Made by a program: the position numbers and the translations under genes | Notes under the pieces: model-generated | Databases searched by the model: none | What the model saw: only the letters and a program-made list of their open reading frames with translations | What the model was told of the DNA's origin: nothing | Assembly (NCBI RefSeq): GCF_024679095.1 | Contig: NC_066549.1 | Location: 4,688,920-4,752,919 of the forward strand | Length of the DNA: 64,000 nt | Direction: 5' to 3' | Source of the DNA: Eriocheir sinensis | Taxonomy: Eukaryota > Arthropoda > Malacostraca > Decapoda > Varunidae | Part shown: one piece after another, positions 46,765 to 60,089 of the stretch | How positions within the stretch are numbered: position 1 is the stretch's first letter | Layout: each line of letters starts with the position of its first letter

Positions 46765-46835
46765 GTTTAAGGACAGACCACCTAGTCTGGAACATGGGTC
46801 TGTGTGGTCTGATTTTCATGTAATTGTATCTCTCT
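46765..46835 (+). mobile_element. 3'-end fragment of the retroelement family at 16748-18255
   Basis: GTTTAAGGACAGACCACCTA, GTCTGGAACATGGGTCTGTG and TGGTCTGATTTTCATGTAAT match 18176-18245, with a ~15-bp deletion and a few substitutions. It ends TGTATCTCTCTCT, equivalent to the ATGTAAATCT tail. Only the 3' UTR is present, an extreme 5' truncation as is usual for target-primed insertion. Confidence 0.87.
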
Positions 46836-47627
46836 CTGCAGCCATACATATTGTATATTTTTGCGAGTTTGTTTGAGACTAACTTGAAAAAATATAGTTC
46901 AATTTTTTCCTGAGTTCTCATACGTTTGTGAGCCTCAAAAAATATTTGTTGATATTCGTTGACTTGTCACAAAAGTTGTGAAAACTTTACGACAGGGGGC
47001 GGGGGAGGGGAGGGCTAATGCCGGATGGAAAAAAAGGTAATATAAGAAAAATAAGAGCCCTTGATAACTTTTGCTTATAACTGAACTAATATTACGACAC
47101 CCATTTATCATCAGGAAAGTGAACAAAATTTATGCACTGGTTCACACACCCAACGCGCGAATATCAGGTGCAACATTTATGATATTTACCATATACTTAT
47201 ATTTCGCTCCAACGATTGTGTATGAATTATGTGTATACATATACTTATTTAGATGATAAGTTTTGCTTTATCCATACTTATTGCTCTCTCACCTGACATT
47301 TTGCTCAATATATCTGAATCTCTCTCACTGTATTGATCCCTGATTGCTGTGTCCCAGAGTTTTAAGTATCATTTTTCGTCCGTTTCTCCTCAATTAATGC
47401 ATTGTTTTGGCCTGAAAGCGAGCAGCTCTTCCTCATTATGTCTTTTTTTTACATTTCTGCAGACCTTACGTTCTTTTCCGTATTTCTTTTTTTAAGTGCT
47501 TAAGTTGACATAAAGAGAAGAAGACCGTAAATGCCTATAAATAATGGAGTTCAGTATGCACCATTTTCAGGTTCTTAAAGTAAATTAACTTTTCTCTGAA
47601 AGTGAAGAATGGAACGAAAGGCCGTGA

Positions 47628-47676
<49 letters not shown>

Positions 47677-48188
47677 ACCCCTCCTCTGAATGAGTTTTCC
47701 TGAGCATTTTCTTCATGGCCCCTTTGTAAACGTTAAGCACCTTGCTGATCATTAGGAGGAAGGCGTGCAAGTAAAAATGCTGCTGAGTTTCATTTAGAAG
47801 AGTATGGAGTTCTTGTTTAGCATCAGGGATGAAGGATCAAAAGTAATTTCTTTTTGCCTGTTAAACAAGCTAATTTTGAGTTTTTCAGCCAAAGAAGAAA
47901 CGTAGGTTTTATGGCGAATTATAGGCTTAATCGAAATCGTTATTCACTAAACCGTGATGTGTTCGGTGTTTTTAAAAAGAAGCAAAGAATGAGGTGAAGC
48001 GACACACTGCTGTTGCCCGAGCCTTACCAAATTATGCGCCTCTGACTAGCACAAAAATGTTATTTTTGTTTGACACCTCGCTGCAAAAAGTTTTCATACT
48101 GTAACGCGTTTTCGTGCCGATCGAGGCTAAAAACTCTGGAATTGTATTTTCACCTTTAAATAAACACGCATTTCATCCAGCTTTGCTA
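46836..48188. other. Intergenic with (GT)n at 47625-47671
   Basis: A GT tract with one TT interruption. Otherwise no gene or element recognised. Confidence 0.5.
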
Positions 48189-48314
<126 letters not shown>

Positions 48315-48605
48315 CTTAAGATATGTCAGTATAGCTACTAAGATTTATCTAGTCATAAACACTGAAGGAAATAGTTTTAATGAAAGTATATTTGCACGAG
48401 AAGATGAGCGACTAAGCATATCCAATCATGGATGCACTAGCAAGGGCAGAACACAAGGGCTCTTTACGGAAGCCATAAAGTGGTATGGTTTAGAATAAAA
48501 TAAAATAAATAGATACTAGGTACACAGTTAGATGGATAATTAAAATAGGGTTATGTAGATGGGTAGGTTCATTGATTAACTGGTTCAATCAAATATATGC
48601 TGGTA

Positions 48606-48923
48606 GATAAGCATAGGGTGGTTGAGTGGTTAGCGTGCGGTCCCCGACGCAGGTTTGAATCCACACGCTACCACTTGAGATTTTTCAGTCACCGCCGAGT
48701 GGCCTACGACTACCCACATACTGTCCTGAAGACCACCCATCAACCCGGACTCTAGAGGAATAGTTCAAGGGATATCATGAACGAGTTCCGGAGGGCAGTA
48801 TGAGCCACGAATAAATAGCGCCACTATAAAATAGCCTGTGCCATGACGGGTTTGGGCCGACCACCAGGCCCTGAAGAAAGCTCACCGGCGCTAAAGACGA
48901 AGACGTAAAAAAAAAAAATAGAT
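48606..48923 (+). mobile_element. tRNA-derived SINE, near full length
   Basis: Begins with a tRNA-like head: A-box-like TGGTTGAGTGGTTAGCGTGC and B-box-like GGTTTGAATCCAC, about 45 bp apart. The core (ATTTTTCAGTCACCGCCGAG, ACTACCCACATACTGTCC, GAAGACCACC, CAACCCGGACTCTAGAGG) is shared with 18598-18838. The body continues with GCCGACCACCAGGCCCTGAA to A12 (48907-48918) and a GATA tract (48919-48938). The head suggests a Ser/Leu-type tRNA ancestor. Confidence 0.88.
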
Positions 48924-48938
48924 AGATAGATAGATAGT

Positions 48939-49388
48939 TAGGCAGAAAAATAGATAAACACAGCGAGAGTTAAGTTGAAGTAGATGTATGTACTGAACGA
49001 TAAATACATTTGGAGAAAAAGATACTCGTCACTTCATTAACGGTAAATATATAAGTAAGACTCGATACGTAAAAAAAATTGTAAAATCAACAGACCTGCG
49101 AAATCCTTGCCCTTTCTTACCCACCCCACCCCACTCTCAAACGACAAGAAATGATCATGGTAATGGACGGCGGATCCCCGAGCGCTCACCGAACACAACA
49201 TTACTCCTCGGAGGACTGAGATAGAGACAGAAGAAAAGTGACCGAGGTTTAAGAGCGAGATTAAGGTGGATGGTGATGGATAGAGAGCGATCCTTCCGGG
49301 CACCCGCGGGAACCTCCTTCTCCTCCTCCTCCTGAGATCAGCCAAACCAAGTCGACGTGAGCGAGCTGAAACAGTGTGATGCTGGGAA
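48939..49388. other. Intergenic, no recognised feature
   Basis: Mixed sequence with GAGGAGGAG-type repeats on the minus strand near 49310-49335. Confidence 0.5.
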
Positions 49389-49389
49389 A

Positions 49390-49682
<293 letters not shown>

Positions 49683-50068
49683 GGACTCCTATAATCTCAA
49701 ATTACACATTACTGTCCACTGTTCACATTCAGCGCAAATGAGACTGTTTTAAAGCTCCAAGCATAAAGATGAGCGTTGACCTTCCCGTCCACCTCTCTCT
49801 CACACACGTAAAGGTCAGGGGAGCATGGGGTACAGTCCCGGCAGGCAGCGGATGAGTTCGGCTGCTCGAGGAATGAGTGGGAAGGGATGGACGAAAAGTA
49901 GCAGCTGGCTTGTTGTACTGAATCAAGATACAAAAATTGGCAAGATATTTAGTAAAGTTATAAAAGTCACTGCCCCGTTCCTGCATTGCGAGGGATAAAT
50001 ATTTAACAATGTCATAATGATATGCTGGAAAAGTTATTAAATGTAGTTGTTCCTGCTGTTTAAGTAAA

Positions 50069-50069
<1 letters not shown>

Positions 50070-50122
<53 letters not shown>
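50070..50122. repeat. (GA)n microsatellite
   Basis: A perfect GA tract of about 53 bp. Confidence 0.95.
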
Positions 50123-50125
<3 letters not shown>

Positions 50126-52907
50126 TATGTTAAGTATATAGCATGGAAATTGAGCAAAGTATCTGCAGTGTTAGTCCAGTGTAAGTAATTATGGGGTAGA
50201 ACGGAGAAGATAAATTATTGCATGACGTTATTAACAATAGCTACAACTTTCTTTCGTAATCGTAACTAAGTAAAATACGATTATGATGATCTTTAAATAC
50301 TTGCATTGTTTGATTAACATCGCGATATATCATAAAAATAAAAAGCTTGCCCATCATTGAACTCCTCTAACATGAATAAAATGAGAACAACGACTTCATA
50401 CCTCAGCAGGGATATGTTGAAGAGAGAGGCGGAGCAAGGATGGACAAACCAATAATTAATTTGTTTTCTTAATGTTTTCCGTAAAGTACCGTCTTCAGCG
50501 AGTGCTTCGTAATCTCGTAAACAGTAGCAAATTTAATGTTACGTATTAAGTATCTAAAGTGATACAGCGTCTGAACACGTGACGTAATGAGATATAACTC
50601 AATTATCATCGGGTAAAAGCGTATTATTGCAGCGTAATTTAATATAATTGATAAATAAGATTAGATAATTTACATTAAATTTTACACATTAGGTAGTTCT
50701 GCTTTTGTTCCTCCTTACTTCATTTCTCTATAACGCAGCACAACAAAAGATCATGGTGGGCAAATTATATGATGCACCATTGCGAGTGTTAAAATACATA
50801 GTGTAAAGATGTACTGCCCAGGAGCTCAACCCACTCCTCCGTAAACCAACATTTCTCTCTCTCTTGTAGTGACCTCTAAATCTTCCTGTTTTCTACCTTT
50901 CATTTCTTCAGTCTGCCCTTTAACTCACCAAGTCCTCTTTCTTTTTCCATTTTCCATAACGCACACCATTTTCTTTCTCGTTCTCTCCTCCTTCAATTCT
51001 TAGCCTACCCTTCAACTCTCCGTTTGCTCTAAGCCTCCTCTTCCTGAACCTTTTCTTCAGTCTGCCTTCATATCCACACATACCATTCTTCATTTTCCAT
51101 ATTTCATCATACCAAGTCACTACATCCAAACACATACACATATATCATAACTAACATTATAACAAACTCACTAATGTACGCGGATTCTGACACGGCGATG
51201 CTCACATCTTCGTTTGGCGGCTGAAAGCACACAAGCAACTATGCTTGGCTTTCACGTAGCGGTCCAGGCAATCGCTACTCTCTCTCTCTCTCTGCACCCC
51301 CTCCCCACTGTTAAGGCCTCTCCCCAGTACTTCCCTGCACACCTCACTCCTGTACCATTAATCCCACGTGTGAATAGCCGAAAACTTTGACTATTTTTCA
51401 CATTACTTTGTTGCCGGCACCAGACTGAGATGAATTACTCCGGATACCCGTAGAAGAAAAAGAAAGAGGGACGAATGTATGGAAGTTGTGCCATAGACTG
51501 TGAGGGAGCGTTGTTTCTGCTTGTGGTGGTCATGGTGGTGGTGATTTTGTTTTCGCTTTTCTTTCATATAGTGCTGTAGGTGTTGTTATACCTGTTGCTG
51601 TTACTGTAGATAGTTTTATGTTGGTAGATATACTGTTCTTTTTGTTTTTAATATTTTTGTCTTGTCTTGCTGTTGGGGGTAGCAATAGTTGTTGTTGGTG
51701 AGCTGCTGCTTGGGTTATTCATGTCACTCTTAGTTTCTGATGTAGTCGCAGATGTTGTGTAGTAATAGCTGTTGTTACTCTTGCTGTTACTGTTGCTGTT
51801 GTTGTTGTTGTTAGAGGGGAAGCTCAGAGTTCATGGCTTCCACCTCTTAATACGTTGCATTTTCCCGGAGTTTGCTGCGGCCCCAGCAAGATGGATGTCC
51901 CCAGTGACTTGGCCAAAGATACGGCCCGGGCCGGTGACACCATTAGTCTCTGACCCGGCGCTGCAAAGTTCTTTATTAAAATGGTAGAGGCAAGAGCGTT
52001 ACCTTCACGGCAGTCCTGTTTTATTTAATGTTGCTGCAATAGGAATCAGCTGTGCCTCATTTTGTAGATGTTTTTTGCCAGACCTTTGACATCTTTTAGT
52101 TCATTACAAAGTCAAGAATGTTGTATATTGTATATTGGCTTTGGTTCATGACTTCTTAAATACGCCTTATTATTCTCGACAGTCGATTTATATTTAAAGT
52201 TGATTATTTAAGAAGTAGCTGAGACTCTGAGTCCCTGTAGATGTCTTTATTAGACGTACCGCACTGTTTGTCTTGGAGCTTTTGCAGCACACGACCTCTT
52301 GGTGCCAGGTTATTGAAGCTTCGAGACGCGTCACCATCGCTTAGGAGGGAACAGCAATGGATGTTGTTATGTACCAGACTTACCGTATAACTTCTGGCTC
52401 GTATCTCCAATACACTTCCTTTTCGTAGCGTTTTGCCAGGGTCTTATAGAAGCTTGGGACCCACGCATCACCACAAATTGCTGAGTGGAAAACTACTACA
52501 GCGGATAATATTAACCTTTTTATATTTTATGATTGTCACTGATGGAGAGGCACGACTCGCTTTTAAAATATTATACGATTAATGTACGTGAGTGAAAGAC
52601 TGAAAGGTAATATGCAGGTCAAAATACCTTCACTTGCCTTGATGTATTAACTTTAAAAGAGGCAATTTTAGCGCCCTGTCGACCTCTAGCAACGCCTGCC
52701 TCGCCTCTCGTTCCTTCTTTGTGAATTCTTCCTCGTCGTCTCTTATCTTTCTCTCCTCGCCCTGCCCTGCATGTGTTAGCTCCCTGCACCATCTACTGAG
52801 TAAAATATGGGCCAGACTGCAAGCTTCCAACATACAGATATGAGTATTGCCCTCAGACGAAGGTTCTCCGCTTTGTAGCCCCGGAAGCCAACGCGTAAAA
52901 TTATGTG
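50123..52907. other. Intergenic, no recognised gene
   Basis: AT-rich to about 50800, pyrimidine-rich CTCTTT sequence at 50850-51060, degenerate GTT/GTTGCT triplets at 51520-51815, and a GC-rich patch (CGGCCCGGGCCGGTGACACC) at about 51875-51965. None forms a gene that I can support. Confidence 0.5.
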
Positions 52908-52909
52908 CG

Positions 52910-52964
<55 letters not shown>

Positions 52965-53033
52965 ACACACACACATTACCTTCAAATTTAGCTACGAACG
53001 TTTTCAGTTTTAGTGCTTCTGAAAATTATCCTG

Positions 53034-53092
<59 letters not shown>
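52908..53092. repeat. Two (AC)n microsatellites
   Basis: AC at 52908-52974 (one CCC interruption near 52961) and AC at 53040-53092, separated by 65 bp of unique sequence. Confidence 0.95.
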
Positions 53093-53096
<4 letters not shown>

Positions 53097-53430
53097 AGGC
53101 TGTTACTGGTGCATCATGGCGTGTAGTTTTCTGCATGTTCGAGTATTGGATACAGTTCCAGGAAATAGAGAACAATCCAATGGCGCCATTTCGTTTATCG
53201 TTCCTCCTGACCTCATCCCTCTTGGCGTCCTCCGAGAGTCTTATCTGCTTTTTTTTTCTATGCACTAAAGGAATCCTAAGCTAATAATGTTGATATTAGC
53301 GAGATGTTTGTATTCTGATGCAGAAGAATAAGTCATCATAATTTAAATCATCAGAATCCTCCTTTTGCACTACATCGTAACTTTATAGAGTAAACGTGTG
53401 ACCATTTAATAGGTTCTTGTAAAAATAAAT

Positions 53431-53441
53431 ATGTGTGTGTG

Positions 53442-53511
<70 letters not shown>

Positions 53512-53530
53512 TCACCTCTTGGTCTGCTTA

Positions 53531-53606
<76 letters not shown>

Positions 53607-53628
53607 CATTATTATTATTATTATTATT
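53431..53628. repeat. (GT)n and (TTA)n microsatellites
   Basis: GT at 53431-53508 with one GC interruption, a 23-bp spacer, then TTA at 53532-53628 with one TCA interruption. Confidence 0.95.
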
Positions 53629-53649
53629 TGTATTATAACTACATATCAA

Positions 53650-54405
53650 TAGTATAATATTTTTTATTAATATCATATATTTTCTAGTAGATATTAATGC
53701 TTTGCTATGTACCTCTCTTGAATACATATTATCTTTCACTCTAATACTGAGCCGCGTGCAGATATGCTATAATTTACAGCCACACTTTATACGTCTTGAA
53801 GTTGTCATAGCTTTTTTGCAACCTGTAGAGTGGGGAGAAAGTGCACGTTTGCTTACAAGCCACTGTTTTCCAACGAGTGACTATTTACTACAATGATGCT
53901 TCTGAAGTAACACCCTTCCAGCACCAAAATGCATTTATAAAATTCCTGAAATAAAAGAAACACGCTGGCATCGTCGCGACCTTTCAGTACATAAACCGAG
54001 GGAGGGCAAGGAAAACGGTGAAGTTAGTAAAAGGAACACGGAAAATGCATGGTTGTTATCGTTTGTCTTGCTCGTATATCACAACAAGGTAAGAAAAAGC
54101 GAACGAAATTATAACACTAAAACTCTGAGGAAAAATGTAGCCAGTCTTTTCTCTTTCCTGGGTTTTAGTTATCAAAGAGCCTGGGAATTAAAATAGATAG
54201 CAGTGTTACGAATATTTAAGAGTTTTCTCTTCATATGACATTTCAAACGAGAATTTGTGTTCGCCTTTTTTAATATTTTCTCCCTTTATCGCGACTGTAA
54301 ATTTTTTTTTTTGTGTGTAGTGTTCTGTTTAGAGAAATAATTTAAATGTAATATAAATATTTTCTTTTATCTGACAAAGAAATTATTTTGTGTGTCGGGG
54401 AAGGG
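53650..54405. other. AT-rich intergenic sequence
   Basis: No gene or element recognised. Confidence 0.5.

Positions 54406-54406
<1 letters not shown>

Positions 54407-54462
<56 letters not shown>
54407..54462. repeat. (GT)n microsatellite
   Basis: A perfect GT tract of about 56 bp. Confidence 0.95.
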
Positions 54463-54465
<3 letters not shown>

Positions 54466-54716
54466 GTAGAAGCGCCATTGTTACTCTTGCTATTGTTTTA
54501 ATAAAGTAACGAAAGGGCGATGGTTCTGATAGCAATTTAAAATCCGTATTGAGGCTGAGGGCAATATCTTTTTGTTAAACCAAATTGTTATCCACTAATA
54601 AACGCTCCCGGTGAGGCTTTTATTCCTACAATAATGATGACTCGTTGTATTTATCCAGCAAGGTGAAGCGTAGGAAATGTGTACTCAGCAGCCATAAAAT
54701 TGTCCTCTTGTGACAG

Positions 54717-54796
<80 letters not shown>
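54717..54796. repeat. (TA)n microsatellite
   Basis: A perfect AT tract of about 80 bp. Confidence 0.95.
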
Positions 54797-54799
<3 letters not shown>

Positions 54800-54879
54800 A
54801 TTTCAAATAATCTGTGAGGGCTGTCTGATTGAATTCTTCGGTGATGGCAATATAGCTTTGAGTATTGCTCCCAGCCGGC

Positions 54880-55150
54880 ACAGGTGGTGGGGTGGGGGGT
54901 GGATTAGTTGGTTGGGTAGAGAGTAGGGTGGTGGAACTGGTGAGGGTAAGGCAGTCGTGACAGTGGTGTTGGTGCTTTCGTTGGTATTGGTGATTGTGGT
55001 GTAGTAGTAGTAGTAGTAGTAGTAGATGTTCTTGTACCTGTTTGTGAAGGTCGTGGTTGTAGTGTAAGGGTAATCTAGTTATATTTATAGCGGTGGGGTT
55101 AGTGGTGGCATTAGTGTTAGTGGTGGTGGTAGTGGTCGTTGTGGGAGCGA
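54880..55150. repeat. Degenerate (GTG/GGT) region with (GTA)n
   Basis: GGTGGTGGGGTGGGG, GTGGTGTTGGTGCTTTCGTT-type and perfect GTA (55005-55024) sequences, grading into GTGGTGGTAGTGGTCGTTG near 55120. Confidence 0.8.
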
Positions 55151-55389
55151 TATGAAACTGTAAATGTGATGACAGTAATATCGATAGCTAGTAACATCGA
55201 ATGAGATGAGGTAAAAGTGGTGATGCACGGAGATGAATGGTGATGAATGAAGCTGCCGGTGAACTGACTGGCCGCGTGGGTGATGTGATGCTGTACCCGT
55301 ATTGTGATGAGAGTAGTGACGATGGTGATCGTGGTGCCTATTGGTTTTGAAATGTAGATATCACTCACGTAAATCCACATGATACGTTT

Positions 55390-55390
<1 letters not shown>

Positions 55391-55444
<54 letters not shown>

Positions 55445-55461
55445 CACAACACAACACAACA
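55391..55461. repeat. (AC)n followed by (ACAAC)n
   Basis: AC at 55391-55442 passes into four ACAAC pentamers (about 55442-55461). Confidence 0.95.
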
Positions 55462-55780
55462 AAAAACAAAGCAAGTTAACGTATAGGACAGTTGAGAAAA
55501 TTGTGAGTGTAGTCCATGCTTTACCCTGACCGCAGTTCCACTTTCATCCTATTCCTGCCCTCTGACCTGAGACACACATTTATCACCACCGGAATGGGAC
55601 TTCAGCGATAAGGGAAGTACCATGAGCGAGGGGAAGACTGCCATGGGAGAAAGTCGTAACGTATACCATGTCATCACAGAGGCGTTATCTTGTTATAGCT
55701 GTCTTATTTTATATTTTGTTGACGTGTTCTGCCTTTTTTTTGTTTTTACATGTATTTTTTTGCCTGTTTTTCCCCTTTAT
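55462..55780. other. Intergenic, no recognised feature
   Basis: Mixed sequence. The 69-codon frame at 55622-55831 is Phe/Cys/Leu-rich, with no recognised signature. Confidence 0.45.
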
Positions 55781-55789
55781 AATGTCTTG

Positions 55790-56210
55790 GACCATATTTC
55801 TCTCTTAGACCAGTGTTATGACTCAAGATAAATGCTTTGATTGTTCTGGCTAATCAGCTATATTTGCCCTTTCCCATATATCCTTTCTATCTATTTGTTT
55901 TGATTTTTGTATTGCCTTGGTTATATTTATATGTTTAGCTCTGTAATGACTCACTAGCGTGCTGTCAGGAAGAGGTAAATGTCATGATCGTTCTGGCTCC
56001 ATTTGCCCTTTCCCATATTTCCTTTCCCGCAGCATATCCTTTTATATCTTCATATTTACTTGGTGATAATTTTTTTGTGTAGCACGGAAATGACTCACGA
56101 GCGTGTCCGTGCCGTCACTGAGAGCTAAATGTCATGATTGTTTTGACCGTTGTACTTCATTTGTTCTTCCATCTTTCTCACGTTTTCCTTCCTAAGTCTG
56201 TTTCTTCTTC
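55790..56210. repeat. Three-unit diverged tandem repeat, ~128-144 bp
   Basis: ATGACTCA starts near 55818, 55946 and 56090. Each is followed by RAGYTAAATGTCATGATYGTT-like sequence (AGATAAATGCTTTGATTGTT in the first), GTTCTGGCT, and TTTGCCCTTTCCCATATWTCC in the first two and TTTGTTCTTCCATCTTTCTC in the third. Units end with TTTATATNTTNATAT-like sequence and TAGC. Confidence 0.8.
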
Positions 56211-56539
56211 CTTTCTTTGTCTCTTTATCTGATAATATCTTTACTGCAGACTAACCATATCTTGTATAGGACGTGTTGGAAGATAACCCATTTTCGCGCT
56301 TTTCTATTTTGGGAACGCTATCTTCTGTAAAGGAGCAGGATAATGCGCGCCTTTTTTGTAACACTTGGTCTGCCTCTTGCCTCGAGAAAAAAGAAATCGC
56401 ATACTTCCCATTCTCCTCCTTTTGTTGTGCGGACGGTCTTAAAGAATGGAACTCATGGTGATGTGTTGTGTCTAGATCTTGACCCAGATATCTGAAGACA
56501 ATCCAAGACCTGTCACATCCATCAAGCGAAGTGTCCTCT

Positions 56540-57262
56540 ATCCTCCATCTCTTTCCCTTCTTTTATTTTTCCTCTTCTTCCTCCTCCACCTCCTCCTCCT
56601 CCTCCTCCTCGAACCATTCAGTCTCCTTCCCTCCTCCGCTTCTTCCACCTCTCCGCATACCCATTCATCTCCTTTCCTAACCTGTTCTTCCTCCTCTTCC
56701 TCATACCCATTCATCTTCTCCCCTCCCCCGTTCTTCTTGACCTTCTCGTTCCCCTTCATCTCCTTCCTTCCCCCTGTTGTTCTTCCTCTTCCTCCTCGAG
56801 CCCATTCATCTGTTTCTCAGCCCTCATCCTCGCTCCCCATCGTATTTTTCCTCCCTGTTTTTCTTCTTCTCCTTCTGAGTCCTCCTTGTACCTATCCTTT
56901 TCTTCCTTCTCCTTAGTCTGAACCTCCTATGCTTCCTCCTGGTATCCCTGTAGGTCCGAATCCACCACTGCACCCATTCTTTTATATGTCTTGCTCTTTG
57001 TCTTCATCTCAGCTCTCATCTCTATCTTCCCTACCTCATCTCCTCGTGTCATTCTGTTCCTCCTCTCCTCCTCTTCCTCGTCTCCTGTTACCTTTTCCTT
57101 TTAAGAAAGCTCCTCCACTTTATTCCTTTTTCTGCCCTCTTCCTCCTGTTCTTTTTCCATTCTCGTCCCCTTGCTTCACCATCCTCCTTCTGTTCCTCTA
57201 CCTCTTCCTCGTGCTCATGTTTGTGTTTCCTCCTCCTCCTCCTCCTCCTCCTCGTCTCCCTT

Positions 57263-57299
<37 letters not shown>

Positions 57300-57305
57300 C
57301 CCTAC
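56540..57305. repeat. Polypyrimidine block with (TCC)n and (CTA)n
   Basis: About 760 bp, nearly all C/T on the + strand, with repeated CTCCTCCTC and CCCATTCATCTCCTTCC-like phrases (near 56662, 56708, 56752, 56805), a TCC run (57226-57252) and perfect CTA (57267-57299). The phrases suggest a degenerate ~47-bp tandem repeat. Leu/Ser/Pro frames through it are compositional. Confidence 0.8.
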
Positions 57306-57589
57306 TGCTTTTTTCTTCCTTCTCCCTTTGCTCTGTTTCCTTTCCTTCTTCCTTCCTAAATCCTAGATAAAGTTTTATAAGGTTACTTTATTATCACGAC
57401 CGAACTCTGTAATGGTTAATGTTTCAGGAAGGAGGATGCTGCTGTTATTTTTGCGTGTGTTTTATGGGGTACGGTTTCTGCGGAGGAAGAAATCACGCCT
57501 GCGCAGAAGAGCCTGATAACTGAGGGAAATGGTTAAGGGTGCATGTAGGGCGTCCATGGACAAGCTGCGATGAACTGAAAGTGCATTTT

Positions 57590-57755
57590 GCAAACTCTTT
57601 CCACATACAGACATTCTTTACATTCCTTCATAATCTGCATTCGCTGCTCCTCCCTCCTATGTGAGAGAGCCCCAAGGTGGGATTTTGTGAATTCTTCCCA
57701 CATACAGAGATTCTTTGCATCCTCTACATTACTGGGATGCATTCACTGCACTCCT
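57590..57755. repeat. Tandem duplication, two ~95-bp units
   Basis: CAAACTCTTTCCACATACAG, ACATTCTTTACATTCC and GCATTCGCTGC (57592-57650) recur as GAATTCTTCCCACATACAGA, GATTCTTTGCATCC and GCATTCACTGC (57689-57750). Confidence 0.75.
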
Positions 57756-59668
57756 TGCTCTTTTATTCAAACTCACGCCGTCCTGCCTTGAATATGCCTC
57801 CGTGTTTTTGCGTCTGGCCAGGAGGGTGATTATGGGCGAGTCATTCGTGATATCCTTGAAAACTTGTAACGTGTCCCCTCTAATGATGTTATTTTCAGCG
57901 GACAGACTTGCTTGTTTTATTTATAGGTATATTCTCTCCCTTCTTCCCACTCTCCTTTCCTTCCTCCCAAGCCTCCTCCCCCATTCCTCCCCCTCTCACC
58001 CTCACCGTCCTCTTCCACCTCCTTCCCCCACACCATATCTTATTGGAACTGAACTGTTTGTCGTCTGTAGGTCTGGAGGATGGGTTTTTTTATTTCATTA
58101 TTGTGGTTTGTTCTCGATTGCTGTTCTCTTTTCTGTAATAACCATTTCGAGGTAATATGGAGTATGCATTTCATGTGTTTGGTGGGGGGTAGAGTTCTAC
58201 TTATACAGCCCTTTCATACAGATTTGAGTCAGAGCTTTTCGTCTCATAAACTCCCTTCCTCTAACTGACTGTCTTTAGCCGATTGAATTCCCCAGCCAAT
58301 ATTGCCTCTCTTTATCTTTAACTTCTTTTTCATGCTGTGCTTTTTTGAACTTGCTAAATGCATGGCTCCAGTTCTGCGGCCACGCTTCCCATGACGTGTT
58401 ACTCTTGTTTCCCCAATGCTGTCAAAATCCTTTGCAGAATTTGACGAGCAGCTTCATTTTTTTTTTTTTTTATATATCACTGGTAAACGCTGGGAAATCC
58501 TTCGTCTGTTTTTCTCCTTCGCACGATTTGAACACTTTAAGAGGGAAGTATAAAGACACCTCAAACGGCATTGAACATTCACTTTAAATCTTATCCCCAC
58601 TTCTTGATAGTGGTGCTTTTGCATTTTTTTTTCTTCTGCCATCTCTAATCTAGAAAGAAAGTTTCTTTTTTTTTCTTTTTTTTTCGTCTTGCATTCTTGC
58701 TTCTTTCCCCACTGCTTTTGTAAATACACAACTTTCAATTGATGTAGTATATAACGTTAATGTTGTTGTTTTTTCGGCTTTCATATTTGCTATATTAAGC
58801 TCGACATTTGTGTTCTTCGATGTTTTTTCTATATTCTCTTCTTTAGCCACGGTTGTTCTGTCGCGATCTGACGTTAGTCGAGATCGAGTGCGTGTACCAT
58901 GAGAGGGCGCCACTAACCTGTGGTCGCGAATAGGAAGTGTTGTTTAATTTCACCACAAACAAGTGACACAGAGCACCGTTGACCGTACCACCGAGGTCCA
59001 TTCAGCCACCTGAGCCTGGCAACACCTCTTGAACCAGCAGACAAAGAGACGTCCCTGGTCACTGAGCCATGTCATCGATGCCTCTTGTCGTGATGCCTTT
59101 CGCATAAATCTCTTCGAGTTTGATTGTTTTGTAAATCCTGAGCCCGGATATACTCCAACATTTCAGGGCTTACACACCCACATTTGATAGGTCTTTGTTG
59201 AAGCTGTGGGTATTTCCATTGATAGTTTTATGAGTCTAGTAAGGTTCTGACTAGGCTTCCGCACATGAATTCGAAAAACATTCATGAAAACCCTACTCAT
59301 CTCCGTTGGGGCCTTTAGAAATTGTTGTTATGAAAGCTTAATGGATCTAAGGGTACTGATCGAAGACCGAGGAGGTGGGTACGCGTGTTTGAACGTGTGA
59401 GACTAAAGCTATGTTTCATTGTGGTGACCCTTGCGAAGTGGAGGAGTAAAGGATGAATCATCGTGGCAGAGAGAAAATTTAAAGGATCGCAGTGTGATAT
59501 CATCTTTTCATGTATCCACCTCTATATCTTTCTGGCTGTGTGTTTGTCTGTCAGGCTGTTATTTCTAGTTAGTATTTTGTTGTTGTTGTTTGTATGAGTG
59601 TACGCCTTTTTATTGGAAAAGGAGACGGACCGAAGGCGATATAGAAGAGAAAGGAAAAATGTTACTCC
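57756..59668. other. Intergenic, no recognised gene
   Basis: Pyrimidine-rich in places (57930-58030, 58640-58690). A T-run follows the TTCATT at 58453. No element boundaries or coding exons that I can defend. Confidence 0.45.
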
Positions 59669-59669
59669 A

Positions 59670-59671
59670 GG

Positions 59672-59708
<37 letters not shown>

Positions 59709-60050
59709 CCGCGCGAGCTTCCGCGTGCTCGCTATATCGTTAGAGATAATTGGACGAAGAATGATTTAGTATATGCAATTGTAGCTACGATATTAGTAAT
59801 AATTTTATTGGTAGGATGATAGTAGTAATTGTCGTTATTACTACTATTATTTTCTCATTGTTTTTTTTATTAATAGTAACAGAAGAAATGGTAGTAATTG
59901 TAGTAGTGCGGTAGTAGTAGCAGTAGTAGTAGTTTATGCAGTGTGGTAACAGCGGCACTAGGAACAACAGCAGCACAGTAGTAGCAGGAGTTGTATTAGT
60001 AGCACTGGCAACAATTTTTTCTTCATCAACCTTATGATTTTCCTGCGCCA
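59670..60050. repeat. (GT)n and degenerate GTA/TAG triplets
   Basis: GT at 59672-59706. Degenerate AGTAGTAGT/GTAATTGT triplets at 59815-60000 with short perfect TAG runs. Confidence 0.8.
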
Positions 60051-60089
60051 TCATCATATATGTTCTATTACTCCCCTACCTTGTTATGA

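Noticed and set aside
57755..57830. A LEYAS-containing frame that recalls the LVRPHLEYA motif of reverse transcriptases
   Set aside because: Only four or five residues match and the surrounding residues do not fit. Overlaps a local tandem duplication.
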